The notes below the pieces were generated by a model that saw nothing but the letters and a program-made list of their open reading frames with translations, was not told where the DNA came from and did no database searches. The position numbers and the translations under genes were made by a program. Positions 36,987-46,204 of a stretch of 64,000 nt of DNA are shown here, piece after piece. This DNA comes from Helicobacter turcicus (lineage in GTDB: Bacteria > Campylobacterota > Campylobacteria > Campylobacterales > Helicobacteraceae): positions 1-64,000 of the forward strand of contig NZ_JAIGYQ010000009.1 in assembly GCF_019711685.1 (NCBI RefSeq), read 5' to 3'. Numbering within the stretch: the stretch's first letter is position 1; each line of letters opens with the position of its first letter.

Positions 36987-37010
36987 AGATTCCACATTTG
37001 GAATCTTTTT
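36987..37010 (+). terminator. Intrinsic terminator after rplS built from the 8-base word
   Basis: AGATTCCA (36987-36994), loop CATT, TGGAATCT (36999-37006), then TTTT. The stem is perfect over eight bases. The two arms are a head-to-head pair of the word that is frequent across the window, as DNA-uptake-sequence pairs are in Neisseria and Haemophilus terminators. Confidence 0.8.
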
Positions 37011-37194
37011 ACACTTTCTACATATCCATTATAAAATCCAAAATTTCTATATTTCTATCTTGTAAAAGCTAGATTTATGTGGTTTTTACAACAATGTTTC
37101 GTTTTCTTGAATCGTTTGTTTCACATTGTAACTTTTTATAAAAATAATAATAATAAATTCTTGCAGTGAAAAAGTAAAGAATTTATTAATTAGA

Positions 37195-37200
37195 TACAAT
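37195..37200 (+). promoter_or_regulatory. -10 promoter element for the comEA-like gene
   Basis: TACAAT lies 30 bases before the ATG, after a long A/T-rich stretch; AAGGAG follows as SD. Confidence 0.45.
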
Positions 37201-37229
37201 AAATTATCTTGTATTTTTAAGGAGAAATA

Positions 37230-37508
37230 ATGCGAATTTTAATGGCATTTTTGCTAGTGGTTTCTTGGCTGTTTGGGGCAGTAGATTTAAATACAGCAAC
37301 TAAACAAGAATTAATGAGTGTAAAAGGAATTGGGGAAGCTAAAGCACAGGCAATTTTGGATTATCGCGCGAAACAACCTTTTAAAAGTGTAGATGATCTC
37401 ATTAATGTGAAGGGTTTTGGAAGTAAAAATCTAGCAAAATTCAAAAATGAATTTAGCGTTTCAGAAGCAAAAGAAGAAGTGAAAAGCGAAGCAGAATCTA
37501 AAGAGTAG
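37230..37508 (+). CDS. ComEA-like helix-hairpin-helix DNA-binding protein
   Basis: This encodes 92 residues: signal peptide (1-18, ending FGA), then one ComEA-type double HhH domain, VDLNTATKQELMSVKGIGEAKAQAILDYR and the second hairpin LINVKGFGSKNLAKF. The tail is Glu/Lys-rich. ComEA binds incoming DNA in the periplasm during transformation. It is monocistronic, far from the pseudopilin genes, as competence genes often are in epsilonproteobacteria. Confidence 0.85.
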   Translation: MRILMAFLLVVSWLFGAVDLNTATKQELMSVKGIGEAKAQAILDYRAKQPFKSVDDLINVKGFGSKNLAKFKNEFSVSEAKEEVKSEAESKE

Positions 37509-37965
37509 TCTATAAAATAAGAGAATTTTTGGGGCTCTGTAACGCTATTAGTGATTTTGTATACACTTTAAAAAGTTCGGATTTTACATAAATTTGAAAT
37601 TTTAGTAGCTTTGGAGCTTTGATTTTATTAAAAGCAAAGCGATAACTTGTGCAAAACTCACTTTAGTAAGGTTTATGGAGTCGAATCTGTCAAGTTTTAG
37701 ATTTAAAGTTTAGATTATAGTTACATACTTCAAGCAAGGCTGCTCTTGTGAGGAACTTATCTTAAGGACATAGATTAATGTTTGGGTTTAGTCTCCAGAC
37801 TCTAAACAAGAGTTTTTCAAGCTATCTCAAGCTCACTTAGGATTAGCTTGGAAGCTTTCCTTTAAGTGAGACAATTTATGTAGTTTTTATAAAGATTTTG
37901 TTTAAAGCTTTGGGGGAACTATTTTAAAGCAGCCCCCTAAATTTGAGGAATCTAATAAAATCCTC
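37509..37965. other. Non-coding gap, possible gene remnants
   Basis: No frame longer than about 30 codons has coding character on either strand. A G5/C5 stem with an 18-base loop lies at about 37909-37945 but lacks a T-run, so I do not call it a terminator. Otherwise I see nothing definable. Confidence 0.4.
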
Positions 37966-38469
37966 TTATCGCAAACTCTCTATGTATGCTCCAACTTCGT
38001 CCATATCACGTTTTGTGTAGCGCTGGGCAATTTGATTTTTTACAAAGCGAGATTGTCCTTCAAAGGTTTGATTCGCATAGGTTTTAATTTCATTAGCAAT
38101 ATCAGCGGCTTTCCAAGTATTAATTGGTTTTTGGCTAGCAACAGAGATTTCGCCCTTTTGTCCATGGCAACCTGCACAATCTCTATTGTAGAGTTTTTTG
38201 CCATTTTCTAAGTTTGCTCCGCGCTTACTCTCACTGACTTCACCTGTGCCTAGCATACTTGATAAAAAACTGCGTTCTTGTGGAGTTAAGTCCGCATCTT
38301 CGCGCACAACTTTGATGTTATCCCCACCTAAGTTTTTGGAGTATTTTTTCATAATAGCCTTAATCTCCTCTCCAAATTCGCCTTTTAACTCAAAACAAAT
38401 ACACTCTCCAGCATATAAAGTTCCACTTAGAGTGAGTATGCAAGTTAGTGTTGATAGTAGTTTTTTCAT
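37966..38469 (-). CDS. Monoheme c-type cytochrome with an extra N-terminal domain
   Basis: This encodes 167 residues: signal peptide (1-20, ending LYAG), a 65-residue Lys/Glu-rich segment starting with ECICFELKGEFGEEIKAIMKK, then a small cytochrome c domain with CAGCH near residue 98 and an axial Met not obvious in the tail. Helicobacter cytochrome c553 is about 96 residues, so the N-terminal segment is additional. It would be a periplasmic electron carrier. A CxC at the start of the mature protein is unusual. Confidence 0.75.
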   Translation of the reverse strand: MKKLLSTLTCILTLSGTLYAGECICFELKGEFGEEIKAIMKKYSKNLGGDNIKVVREDADLTPQERSFLSSMLGTGEVSESKRGANLENGKKLYNRDCAGCHGQKGEISVASQKPINTWKAADIANEIKTYANQTFEGQSRFVKNQIAQRYTKRDMDEVGAYIESLR

Positions 38470-38579
38470 TGTGAGATTCCTTAAATATTTAAAGTTATCT
38501 GTGCAATTCTGCCTAAAATTTATTAATTTTTGGATTAAAGTTAAATGCTGCTTTAGCTAGGATTGTTTATAATTGCGTC

Positions 38580-38775
38580 TGCCTAAGTGGTGCGTGTTTC
38601 TTTCACTTTGGGGTCCAACAGATTAAAGTATTGCTGATTGCATAGTTGGTTTTGTGTGATGGTGTTTTCGTTATTAGTCTCTTAAGTTGAGACGAGAATC
38701 TGCCGCCTAATGAACTGCTTGTGGTTAGAATCGTTGCCTATTTCGGGCCACACAAAAAAGTAACGGCTGCTTGGG
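38580..38775 (+). ncRNA. ssrS: Candidate 6S RNA upstream of purD
   Basis: A perfect TATAAT at 38568-38573 is followed by about 190 bases with no coding frame that fold into a rod: apical hairpin GTCTC-TTAAGTT-GAGAC at 38677-38693, a mid-stem AACAGATT (38617-38624) with AATCGTT (38729-38735), and GTGG/CCAC further out, leaving a central unpaired region. A T-run at 38775 could end it. The layout resembles 6S RNA, and from memory 6S RNA lies next to purD in epsilonproteobacteria. Sequence conservation was not tested. Confidence 0.5.
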
Positions 38776-38841
38776 TTTTTTGCTTTTTAAAGTTTTTTAA
38801 AATCTAAAATTTTAAAAATCAAAATATTTAAGGTAGAGTAA

Positions 38842-40101
38842 ATGGAAATTGTTATTGTAGGAAGTGGCGGAAGAGAATATTCTATTGGGCTTGCTTTGCA
38901 AAGCGAGTGTAGGGTAGATGGAATCTATTTTTATCCTGGAAATGGTGCAACAAGCAAACTTGGTAAAAATATTGATTTTAAAAACCAAAAAGAATTTGTG
39001 GATTTCGCTTTAATACAGCGCATAGGACTTGTGATTATCGGTCCAGAAGCTCCATTAGTTGAAGGATTAGCAGACACATTAAGGGAGAATGGAATCCTAA
39101 CCTTTGGTCCAAGCGCAAAGGCAGCACGTTTAGAGGGTTCAAAAGCGTATATGAAAGAATTTGCAAAACGTTATGATATTCCAACAGCAGGTTTTATTCA
39201 AACACAAGATTATGAGGAAGCTTGTGCATTCATTGATACGTTAAATACGCCTATTGTTGTAAAAGCTGATGGTTTGTGTGCAGGCAAAGGAGTGATTATT
39301 GCACAGAGCTATAATGAGGCAAAACAAGCAGCAAAAAAAATGTTAGAAGGCAAAAGTTTTGGAGATTCTGGAAAGACTATTGTGATTGAAGAGTTTTTAG
39401 ATGGTTTTGAACTTTCTGTCTTTGCAATGTGTGATGGCAAGGATTTTATCGTGTTACCAGCAGCGCAAGACCATAAACGTTTATTGGATAACGATAAAGG
39501 ACCAAATACCGGTGGAATGGGAGCTTATGCGCCCTCTCCTTTAGCAAGTGAAGCAATTATTAGGGAAGTGAAGCAAAGCATTATTATCCCAACGCTAGAT
39601 GGTATGGCAAAAGATGGAAATCCTTTTAGTGGAACACTTTTTTGCGGGATTATGGTAGTGAAAGATAAGCCTTATTTGTTAGAATTTAATGTGCGCTTTG
39701 GAGACCCAGAATGTGAAGTGTTAATGCCTCTTTTTAAAGAGGGGTTGTTAGATTGTTTCTTAGCGTGTGCTAATGGAGATTTAAAAAGTGTGCAATATTG
39801 CTTGAGTGATGAAGTGTGTGTGGGTGTTGTGGTAGCTTCAAAAGACTATCCTTATAAGAGTTCTAAAAAAGAAAAAATCAAGTTTAATGCACAAAGCAAC
39901 GGAAATGCACACATTAGTTTTGCAGGTGTGAGCAAAGAGGGCGAGGATTTGCTAGCAACTGGAGGGCGTGTGCTGGTGTGTGTGGGCAAAGGAGGTAATG
40001 TGCAAGAGGCAGTTAAAAACGCATACAAATGTGTAGAATCTGTGAAATTTGAGGGAATGCAATACCGTAAAGATATTGCATATCAAGTATTAGGACGCTA
40101 A
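38842..40101 (+). CDS. purD: Phosphoribosylamine-glycine ligase
   Basis: This encodes 419 residues with an ATP-grasp fold: IVGSGGREYSIGLAL, IGPEAPLVEGLAD, FGPSAKAARLEGSKAYMKEF, VVKADGLCAGKGV, AAQDHKRLLDNDKGPNTGGMGAY and LEFNVRFGDPECEVLMPL. It makes glycinamide ribonucleotide, the second step of purine synthesis. It starts the run purD-RDD-lptD-PRTase-pnp; the next ATG overlaps its stop. Confidence 0.96.
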   Translation: MEIVIVGSGGREYSIGLALQSECRVDGIYFYPGNGATSKLGKNIDFKNQKEFVDFALIQRIGLVIIGPEAPLVEGLADTLRENGILTFGPSAKAARLEGSKAYMKEFAKRYDIPTAGFIQTQDYEEACAFIDTLNTPIVVKADGLCAGKGVIIAQSYNEAKQAAKKMLEGKSFGDSGKTIVIEEFLDGFELSVFAMCDGKDFIVLPAAQDHKRLLDNDKGPNTGGMGAYAPSPLASEAIIREVKQSIIIPTLDGMAKDGNPFSGTLFCGIMVVKDKPYLLEFNVRFGDPECEVLMPLFKEGLLDCFLACANGDLKSVQYCLSDEVCVGVVVASKDYPYKSSKKEKIKFNAQSNGNAHISFAGVSKEGEDLLATGGRVLVCVGKGGNVQEAVKNAYKCVESVKFEGMQYRKDIAYQVLGR

Positions 40102-40571
40102 TGAATCCTGAAAAAATAGAAGAAATTTTAGCGCGTGAGGAAATCCAAACTGCGGCACTTTGGAAACGGGTGGTAGCACATATTATTGATGATTTGCTTG
40201 TGAGTATGGTGATTATTGGAATGTATTGGGAGAGTATTACACAAAATGTAGGCGATCCAGAAGTTGTCTTAAATGCTATTTCAAGCTCTTGGTTGATTTT
40301 GTATGTGGTGCGCATTGTGTATCATTGGCTTTTTGTGCGCTATTATGGAGCAACTATTGGAAAAATTGTGGTAAAGATTAAAGTTATTGAAACGGAGCTT
40401 TTAGATAATCCAAACATAAGACAAGCTTTTGTGCGCTCTTTGTTTAGAGCGTTAAGTGAATTTTTAATGTATTTGCCGTTTTTGTCTGTTTTGATGAATT
40501 CTTTACAATTAGGTTTGCATGATAGAGTTGCAAATACTATTGTTGTGGAGTTAAAGAGTTATAATGTTTAA
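40101..40571 (+). CDS. RDD-family membrane protein
   Basis: This encodes 156 residues with the RDD opening WKRVVAHIIDDLLVSMVIIGMY, a second hydrophobic segment near residues 60-80 and the YGATIGKIVVKIKV motif, then a third helix. The RDD family is of unknown function, with some members proposed as ion antiporters. It overlaps purD by one base and lptD by eight, so it is locked into the operon. Confidence 0.8.
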   Translation: MNPEKIEEILAREEIQTAALWKRVVAHIIDDLLVSMVIIGMYWESITQNVGDPEVVLNAISSSWLILYVVRIVYHWLFVRYYGATIGKIVVKIKVIETELLDNPNIRQAFVRSLFRALSEFLMYLPFLSVLMNSLQLGLHDRVANTIVVELKSYNV

Positions 40572-42699
40572 AAAAAATGTCAAAAAATTAGGAGTCGCAA
40601 TCTCTTTAGCAACAACTTTTACATTTAGTTTGCTTGAAGCGCGTCCGTCCATTAAGCAGTTTGATGCAAAGCAAGAGGCTGTTTTTGAGTTTTTAGCTGA
40701 TGATATGGAATATAGCCAGTCCATTATCGTGGGTAAAGGGCATGCTACGGTGATTAACTTAGATTATTATATTAGTGCAAATAAGGCGGTATATAATACA
40801 AAAACACGTGAGATTACACTAAGTGGAGATGTCAATGCCTATAAAGGAAATGCACTTTATTTAAGGGCGCAAGAGGTCAAAATTAAACTCCAAGAAGATT
40901 ATTCCTTTTTAGAGCCTTTTTATATGCAAGATTCCACAACAGGTTTATGGGTGGAAGCAAAGAGTGCAGAATATGATAAAGACGTGTATAAAATACAAGA
41001 TGTGGCAATCTCCACTTGTAGTGTGAATAATCCTATTTGGAAGCTTAAAGCAGATGAGGGCAAATACGATACGAATAAAGAGTGGTTGACGCTTTGGCAT
41101 CCGCGCTTGTGTGTGTATGATGTGCCAGTGCTTTATTTTCCTTATCTTTCTTTCTCCGCAGGTTACAAGCGTAAAAGTGGATTACTCTATCCCGTGCTTG
41201 GAAACTCCAAAGATGATGGAATCATTTATTCCCAACCTATTTATTTTGCTCCTTACAATTGGTGGGATATGACGCTAATACCGACTATGCGCACCAAAAG
41301 GGGTGGGGGTGTGTATGGAGAGTTTAGAGTTATTGATGATAAAAGTCAAATGTTATGGGCAAACTTTGGGTATTTTGGTGATTCTAATAGTTACCAAAAT
41401 ACTTACAATTTAGAGAATCAAGAGCATTTTGGATTCCAACTAGAATACACACGCAAAGATTTATTAACAGATGTGCAAAATTACTTTTATGAAGATGGAC
41501 TCTATGCAGATATTTCGCAAGTTTCTGATATAGATTATTTTAGATTAACAGATGATAAAGCACGAGAGCGTGCGGATTTGCAGGGTAGCCTTTTAACCAC
41601 AAGATTAAACTATTTTTTAAAAAGTGATTCTGACTATATTGGAATCTATGGGCGATACTATTCGGATTTAGAATCCACAAGCAATGCAAAAACACTCCAA
41701 ACTTTGCCACAAGTGCAGTATCATCGCCAAATTGACAAGCTTTTTATTGAGGATTTGTATTATAGCTTTGATTACCAAATCAAGCACTTTACACGTCCTA
41801 TTGGGTATAGAGCGGTGCAGCAAGAAGCGCAACTGCCAATCCTCTTTACTCAAAGTTTTGCTGATGATTATTTAAATGTTTCGCTTTCCCCAGTGTTTTA
41901 TGCTACGCAGGTGAATTATAATAATATAGACGATGGATTGCATCTAGCGACAGGACGTTACATTACGCAACATTATCAATTTAAAGCAAACACAGATTTG
42001 GTTAAGCAGTATGAGAATTTTGGACATACGTTAAACTTAGAGACATTTTACACGTTACCCGGATTTGAAGACAAAAAGGGGAGCTTTACAACTTTTTTTG
42101 CTCTTCCGGGCGATAAGCAAGAGCTAAGATTTAGTGCTTCACAACATTTTTATGACACAAACAATATTTTAAAACTTTCTCATCGTATGCGTCAATATTT
42201 TTACTTAGAAGATAAACATAAGGTGGGTGAGCTAGAAAATGAAGTGCAATATTTTTATAACCATGAGTGGAGCCTTTTGAGTGATATTTTCTATGCGCAT
42301 TCAGAAAATAGAATCTCAGAAGCCACACACAAGATTAATTACAACAGAGAGTATTTAAATGCTTATTTTGGGCATTTTTTTCGTGATTCCTTTGCTAAAA
42401 CGGATTGGAGTCGTGGGCGTTATGGAGAGGCAAATTATATTATGGCAGGTGTTGAGAAGGATTTCGCGAATTTAAATCTTTTTGCAAGTTTGGGCTATGA
42501 TTATAAGGAAGATTATTTTAAGACTTGGCAAGTAGGTTTTGAAACAAGTGTGCGTTGCTTTTCTTTTGGGTTAAAATATGTGAGTGAAATCTATCCCATG
42601 CTAACAACACATGGAGCAAGGGCGAGAGATGATAGATATGCGCTTTTGACCATTAAATTTATTCCGCTTTTAAGTAGTGATGTCAAGGTAGGACGCTAA
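40564..42699 (+). CDS. lptD: LPS-assembly outer-membrane protein LptD
   Basis: This encodes 711 residues: signal peptide (about 1-26, ending LEA), an OstA/LptA-like N-terminal domain (ADDMEYSQSIIVGKGHATV, YISANKAVYNTKTREITLSGDV), then the beta-barrel with aromatic strand ends and RKSGLLYPVLGNSKDDGIIYSQP. LptD with LptE places LPS in the outer leaflet. Cys residues near positions 157 and 182 could form the needed disulfide. It is essential in related bacteria. The stop overlaps the next start. Confidence 0.9.
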   Translation: MFKKNVKKLGVAISLATTFTFSLLEARPSIKQFDAKQEAVFEFLADDMEYSQSIIVGKGHATVINLDYYISANKAVYNTKTREITLSGDVNAYKGNALYLRAQEVKIKLQEDYSFLEPFYMQDSTTGLWVEAKSAEYDKDVYKIQDVAISTCSVNNPIWKLKADEGKYDTNKEWLTLWHPRLCVYDVPVLYFPYLSFSAGYKRKSGLLYPVLGNSKDDGIIYSQPIYFAPYNWWDMTLIPTMRTKRGGGVYGEFRVIDDKSQMLWANFGYFGDSNSYQNTYNLENQEHFGFQLEYTRKDLLTDVQNYFYEDGLYADISQVSDIDYFRLTDDKARERADLQGSLLTTRLNYFLKSDSDYIGIYGRYYSDLESTSNAKTLQTLPQVQYHRQIDKLFIEDLYYSFDYQIKHFTRPIGYRAVQQEAQLPILFTQSFADDYLNVSLSPVFYATQVNYNNIDDGLHLATGRYITQHYQFKANTDLVKQYENFGHTLNLETFYTLPGFEDKKGSFTTFFALPGDKQELRFSASQHFYDTNNILKLSHRMRQYFYLEDKHKVGELENEVQYFYNHEWSLLSDIFYAHSENRISEATHKINYNREYLNAYFGHFFRDSFAKTDWSRGRYGEANYIMAGVEKDFANLNLFASLGYDYKEDYFKTWQVGFETSVRCFSFGLKYVSEIYPMLTTHGARARDDRYALLTIKFIPLLSSDVKVGR

Positions 42700-43427
42700 T
42701 GCAAAGTATTCAAAATATCATAGGCAGTGCGATTCCAAATACACAAAGGAGCAACGCAACACATTCCACAAGACGTAAAATTCTCTTTGAAAATCGTGAT
42801 GATGCTCTCCAGAAACTGCTTAGTAATATGCCGCTTAGTTTTTTTGAACGTCAAGATTGTATTGTTGTTGGAATCTCTTTTGATGGGATTTATTTTGCCT
42901 ATCGTTTAGCTCAAACTATTAAAGCACCTTTAGCCTTTCTTTTTACTTCCCAAATCCTAGCTCCTAATAATCCAGAATGTGAAATCGCAATGGCGACAGA
43001 AACACATGATGTTGTGATAAATGAACCGCTTGTGCGCTCTTTTGGAATTAGTTTAGACTATATTTATGGAGAGGTGCAAAGACAATATGAAGATAAAATG
43101 TTGCCACTAATCTATCAATACCGCAAAGGCAATCCGCTAATCTCATTTAAGGGAAAGCGCGTGTTAATTGTAGATGAAGGTATCAATAGTGGATTAACAG
43201 CACTTTCTGCCATTAAGTCAGTGGTTACTTTGCGAGCAAAAACGGTGTATTTTGCTTGTCCTGTTGCACCTTATGATGTTGCAGAAATTATGGAAGAAGC
43301 CACAGATGGAATCTTTTGTCTTTATAAATCAAAAGATTTTGTTGATATTGGATATTATTACAAAGATTATCCACCGATTGAAACAGCAACAATTGAAGAA
43401 GTTTTTAGCAAGATACAAGGAGAGTAA
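42699..43427 (+). CDS. PRTase-fold protein
   Basis: This encodes 242 residues with a type I phosphoribosyltransferase core: IVVGISFDGIYFAYRLA, then the PRPP loop VLIVDEGINSGLTALSAI, where the usual acidic-pair DDGxxTG is altered to DEGINSG. Related proteins in Helicobacter and Wolinella lie before pnp; substrate unknown. It is translationally coupled to lptD and pnp (stop and ATG adjoin). Confidence 0.75.
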   Translation: MQSIQNIIGSAIPNTQRSNATHSTRRKILFENRDDALQKLLSNMPLSFFERQDCIVVGISFDGIYFAYRLAQTIKAPLAFLFTSQILAPNNPECEIAMATETHDVVINEPLVRSFGISLDYIYGEVQRQYEDKMLPLIYQYRKGNPLISFKGKRVLIVDEGINSGLTALSAIKSVVTLRAKTVYFACPVAPYDVAEIMEEATDGIFCLYKSKDFVDIGYYYKDYPPIETATIEEVFSKIQGE

Positions 43428-45638
43428 ATGTGTGAAATTAACCTTTCGTTTTTAGAAAAGGAAGAACAATACATTTTTGATTATGTTGCAAAACAAGCAA
43501 GCGGGAGCGTGTATTATAAAAGCGGAAATAATGTGTTATTAGCAACTGTGGCGGTAGATTGTGATTCCATTGTGGAGGAGAATTTTTTACCTCTAACTGT
43601 GCAATATATTGAAAAAGCCTATGCAGTAGGGAAGTTTCCGGGTGGTTATGTAAAAAGAGAAGCAAAGCCCGGAGACTTTGAAACACTTACAGCAAGGATT
43701 GTAGATAGAAGTCTGCGCCCACTTTTTCCAAAGGATTACTGCTATCCTACGCAAATTACAATCATAGTGTTAAGTGCAGATAGTGATGCAGACTTGCAGA
43801 TTTTAGCACTAAATGCAGCAAGTGCGGCTTTGTATGTTTCGGAGATTCCGCTAAACTTTCCGATAAATGGTGTGCGCATAGGCAGAATCGGAAATGCATT
43901 TGTGGTTAATCCAAGTTTAAAGGATATGGAACAAAGCACACTAGATTTGTTGGTAAGCGGAGTTAATGAGGATTTATTAATGATTGAAATGCGCACATTT
44001 GGTGGTGTGGATATTGTATCTCCTAGCAACCCGCTATGCTTAGTAACTACGCTTATGGAGGATAAAAAAGCAGAATTTAGTGCAAATGAACTTACAGAAT
44101 CAGAGCTAATGCAAGCTTTAGAGTTAGCTAAAACAAACATTAACAAGAAGAGTAAGCTAATAGAAGAAAGCTTTAAAATTTGTGTAAAGACGCCTTTAGA
44201 ATTATTCCAAATGCGCAAAAGTTACAAATGCCAAAGAGTGCAAGATTTTATAGTGCAAGGCTATTTAGGTGAGTTGCATGAAATCATTGCGCATCTTTCT
44301 AAAACTGAGCGCCATAGTCGTCTAAAAGCTTTTGCAAAAAAAATTGCACAAGATTATGTTCTTAAAAACCCAGAGGATACAGAATTCATAGAAATGCGTG
44401 TTGATGCAACACTTGATGCGCAAAAACGACAAATTATCCGCACAATGATACTAGAAGAGGGGGTGCGTGCAGATGGGCGAACACTCAAAGAGGTGCGCCC
44501 TATTAGCATTGAAACAAACATTTTGCCAAAGGCGCATGCAAGTGCGCTCTTTACGCGCGGACAAACGCAAGCACTTGTAGTTTGCACGCTTGGTGGTGAT
44601 ATGGACGCGCAAAATTATGAGTTGTTAACCGATAAAGGTACATCAAAAGAGCGTTTTATGGTGCATTACAATTTTCCACCTTTTAGCGTGGGTGAAGCAA
44701 GTAGCATTGGTGCAACAGGTAGGCGAGAACTAGGACATGGAAATTTAGCTAAAAGAGCATTGGAATGTAGTGTGATTAATGGTGAGCAAAAGACAATTCG
44801 CCTTGTGTCTGAGATTTTGGAATCTAATGGCTCTTCTTCTATGGCAACAGTGTGTGGAGGCTCACTAGCACTTGCTGCGGCAGATATTGAATGTACTTCA
44901 CTTATTGCTGGAGTAGCAATGGGGCTAGTGTGTGAGGATGGAAAATATGCAGTTTTAACTGATATTATGGGTTTGGAAGATCACGATGGAGATATGGATT
45001 TCAAAGTTGCTGGGAGCAAGAAGGGAATTACAGCTTTGCAAATGGATATTAAGCTTGGTGGTCTAAGTATGGAGATTTTAGAGTGCGCACTAGGGCAAGC
45101 AAAAGAGGCACGATTGCATATTTTAGAAATTATGGAGAGTGCAAAAGCAAAAATTATACTCAATACAGCAGTGCTTCCTAGCTCACAGATTTTTGCAATT
45201 CATCCTAGTAAGATTGTTGAGGTGATTGGACAAGCTGGTAGGACAATTAAAGAAATTATTGAAAAATTTGAAGTGGCGATTGATTTAAATCGCGATAATG
45301 GTGAAGTGAAAGTTAGTGGTGGGAATAGAGAAAAAGTAGATGCTGCAAAAGAATATATTATTGGAATTACAAGTGCTGTGAGTGATAAACCTAACATTGC
45401 TGAACTTTACAAAGTGGGCGATGTGTATGAAGGTAGGGTAAAAAAAGTTGTGGATTTTGGGGCATTTGTAGAATTGCCACATAATTATGATGGGCTTTTG
45501 CATATTTCAAAAATTACAAGCAATAGAAATGCGCAAGTGGGTGATTATTTAAATGAGGGAGATTTGTTACGCGTAGAAGTGTTGTCTTTAAATAAAAACA
45601 AAGTTGAATTAGGACTGCAAGAAAAATTGAGTAAATAG
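43428..45638 (+). CDS. pnp: Polyribonucleotide nucleotidyltransferase
   Basis: This encodes 736 residues: two RNase PH domains (ALNAASAALYVSEIPLNFP; GRTLKEVRPISIE; GSKKGITALQMDIK), a KH domain (KIVEVIGQAGRTIKEI) and a C-terminal S1 domain (GDVYEGRVKKVVDFGAFVEL). PNPase degrades RNA from the 3' end using phosphate. The internal linker at about residues 225-320 is longer than in Escherichia coli, which I recall as typical of epsilonproteobacteria. ATG directly follows the previous stop. Confidence 0.95.
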   Translation: MCEINLSFLEKEEQYIFDYVAKQASGSVYYKSGNNVLLATVAVDCDSIVEENFLPLTVQYIEKAYAVGKFPGGYVKREAKPGDFETLTARIVDRSLRPLFPKDYCYPTQITIIVLSADSDADLQILALNAASAALYVSEIPLNFPINGVRIGRIGNAFVVNPSLKDMEQSTLDLLVSGVNEDLLMIEMRTFGGVDIVSPSNPLCLVTTLMEDKKAEFSANELTESELMQALELAKTNINKKSKLIEESFKICVKTPLELFQMRKSYKCQRVQDFIVQGYLGELHEIIAHLSKTERHSRLKAFAKKIAQDYVLKNPEDTEFIEMRVDATLDAQKRQIIRTMILEEGVRADGRTLKEVRPISIETNILPKAHASALFTRGQTQALVVCTLGGDMDAQNYELLTDKGTSKERFMVHYNFPPFSVGEASSIGATGRRELGHGNLAKRALECSVINGEQKTIRLVSEILESNGSSSMATVCGGSLALAAADIECTSLIAGVAMGLVCEDGKYAVLTDIMGLEDHDGDMDFKVAGSKKGITALQMDIKLGGLSMEILECALGQAKEARLHILEIMESAKAKIILNTAVLPSSQIFAIHPSKIVEVIGQAGRTIKEIIEKFEVAIDLNRDNGEVKVSGGNREKVDAAKEYIIGITSAVSDKPNIAELYKVGDVYEGRVKKVVDFGAFVELPHNYDGLLHISKITSNRNAQVGDYLNEGDLLRVEVLSLNKNKVELGLQEKLSK

Positions 45639-45705
45639 GTGGCATTTACACATTTGAAATGCTTGTTTTGAGCTTAAATTAAATAAAAATTTAGCTAAAT
45701 GCGTT

Positions 45706-45711
45706 TATAAT
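45706..45711 (+). promoter_or_regulatory. -10 promoter element for atpE
   Basis: TATAAT after TGCGTT, 67 bases before the atpE ATG; AAGGAG SD at about 45766. Confidence 0.6.
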
Positions 45712-45777
45712 GAACTCTCACAAAGTGTTGAGTAGGGGACAGATCCGAAAGGGCTTTGAAATTTTAAGGAGAAAGTT

Positions 45778-46083
45778 ATGAAAAAATTACTTCTAGTGTT
45801 TTTTGCATTAGCTGGTGTAGCATTTGCTGCAGAGGGAAATGAAATGTTATTGTCTTATTCAGCAATTGCTGCTGGTATTGGTCTAGGTATTGCTGCTCTT
45901 GGTGGTGCAATCGGTATGGGAAGCACAGCTGCTGCTACAATCTCTGGTATGGCTAGAAATCCGGGCGTTGGTGGTAAATTAATGACAACAATGTTTATTG
46001 CATTAGCGATGATTGAAGCGCAAGTTATCTATACACTTGTTGTTGCACTAATTTTACTTTATGCAAACCCATTTTTAGGCTAA
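45778..46083 (+). CDS. atpE: ATP synthase F0 subunit c
   Basis: This encodes 101 residues: cleavable-looking leader (MKKLLLVFFALAGVAFAA), then two helices joined by the polar loop ARNPGVGGK, with the proton-binding acid in IALAMIEAQVIYTLV (Glu). The Gly/Ala-rich first helix is typical. It forms the c-ring of the F-type ATPase. As in other epsilonproteobacteria it stands apart from the main atp operon and has its own promoter. Confidence 0.94.
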   Translation: MKKLLLVFFALAGVAFAAEGNEMLLSYSAIAAGIGLGIAALGGAIGMGSTAAATISGMARNPGVGGKLMTTMFIALAMIEAQVIYTLVVALILLYANPFLG

Positions 46084-46099
46084 TTAATAGTTTCAAATT

Positions 46100-46117
46100 C
46101 CTTAGGCTTGCCTAAGG
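46100..46117 (+). terminator. Hairpin between atpE and tRNA-Leu
   Basis: CCTTAGG-CTTG-CCTAAGG is a perfect 7-bp stem with a 4-base loop. No T-run follows, so it may be a weak terminator or an RNA 3'-end protector for atpE mRNA. Confidence 0.5.
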
Positions 46118-46120
46118 TAT

Positions 46121-46204
46121 GCGCTGGTGGTGGAATGGTAGACACACCATCTTGAGGGGGTGGCGGGGCGACCCGTGCGAGTTCAAGTCTCGCTCAGCGC
46201 ACCA
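46121..46204 (+). tRNA. tRNA-Leu (GAG)
   Basis: The cloverleaf has acceptor GCGCTGG/TCAGCGC, anticodon stem CCATC/GGTGG with loop TTGAGGG (anticodon GAG), a long variable arm typical of class II tRNA, and T-arm GTTCAAGTC. CCA is encoded. Confidence 0.95.

Noticed and set aside
37909-37945. G5/C5 hairpin as a terminator for the cytochrome gene
   Set aside because: The loop is 18 bases and no T-run follows on either strand.
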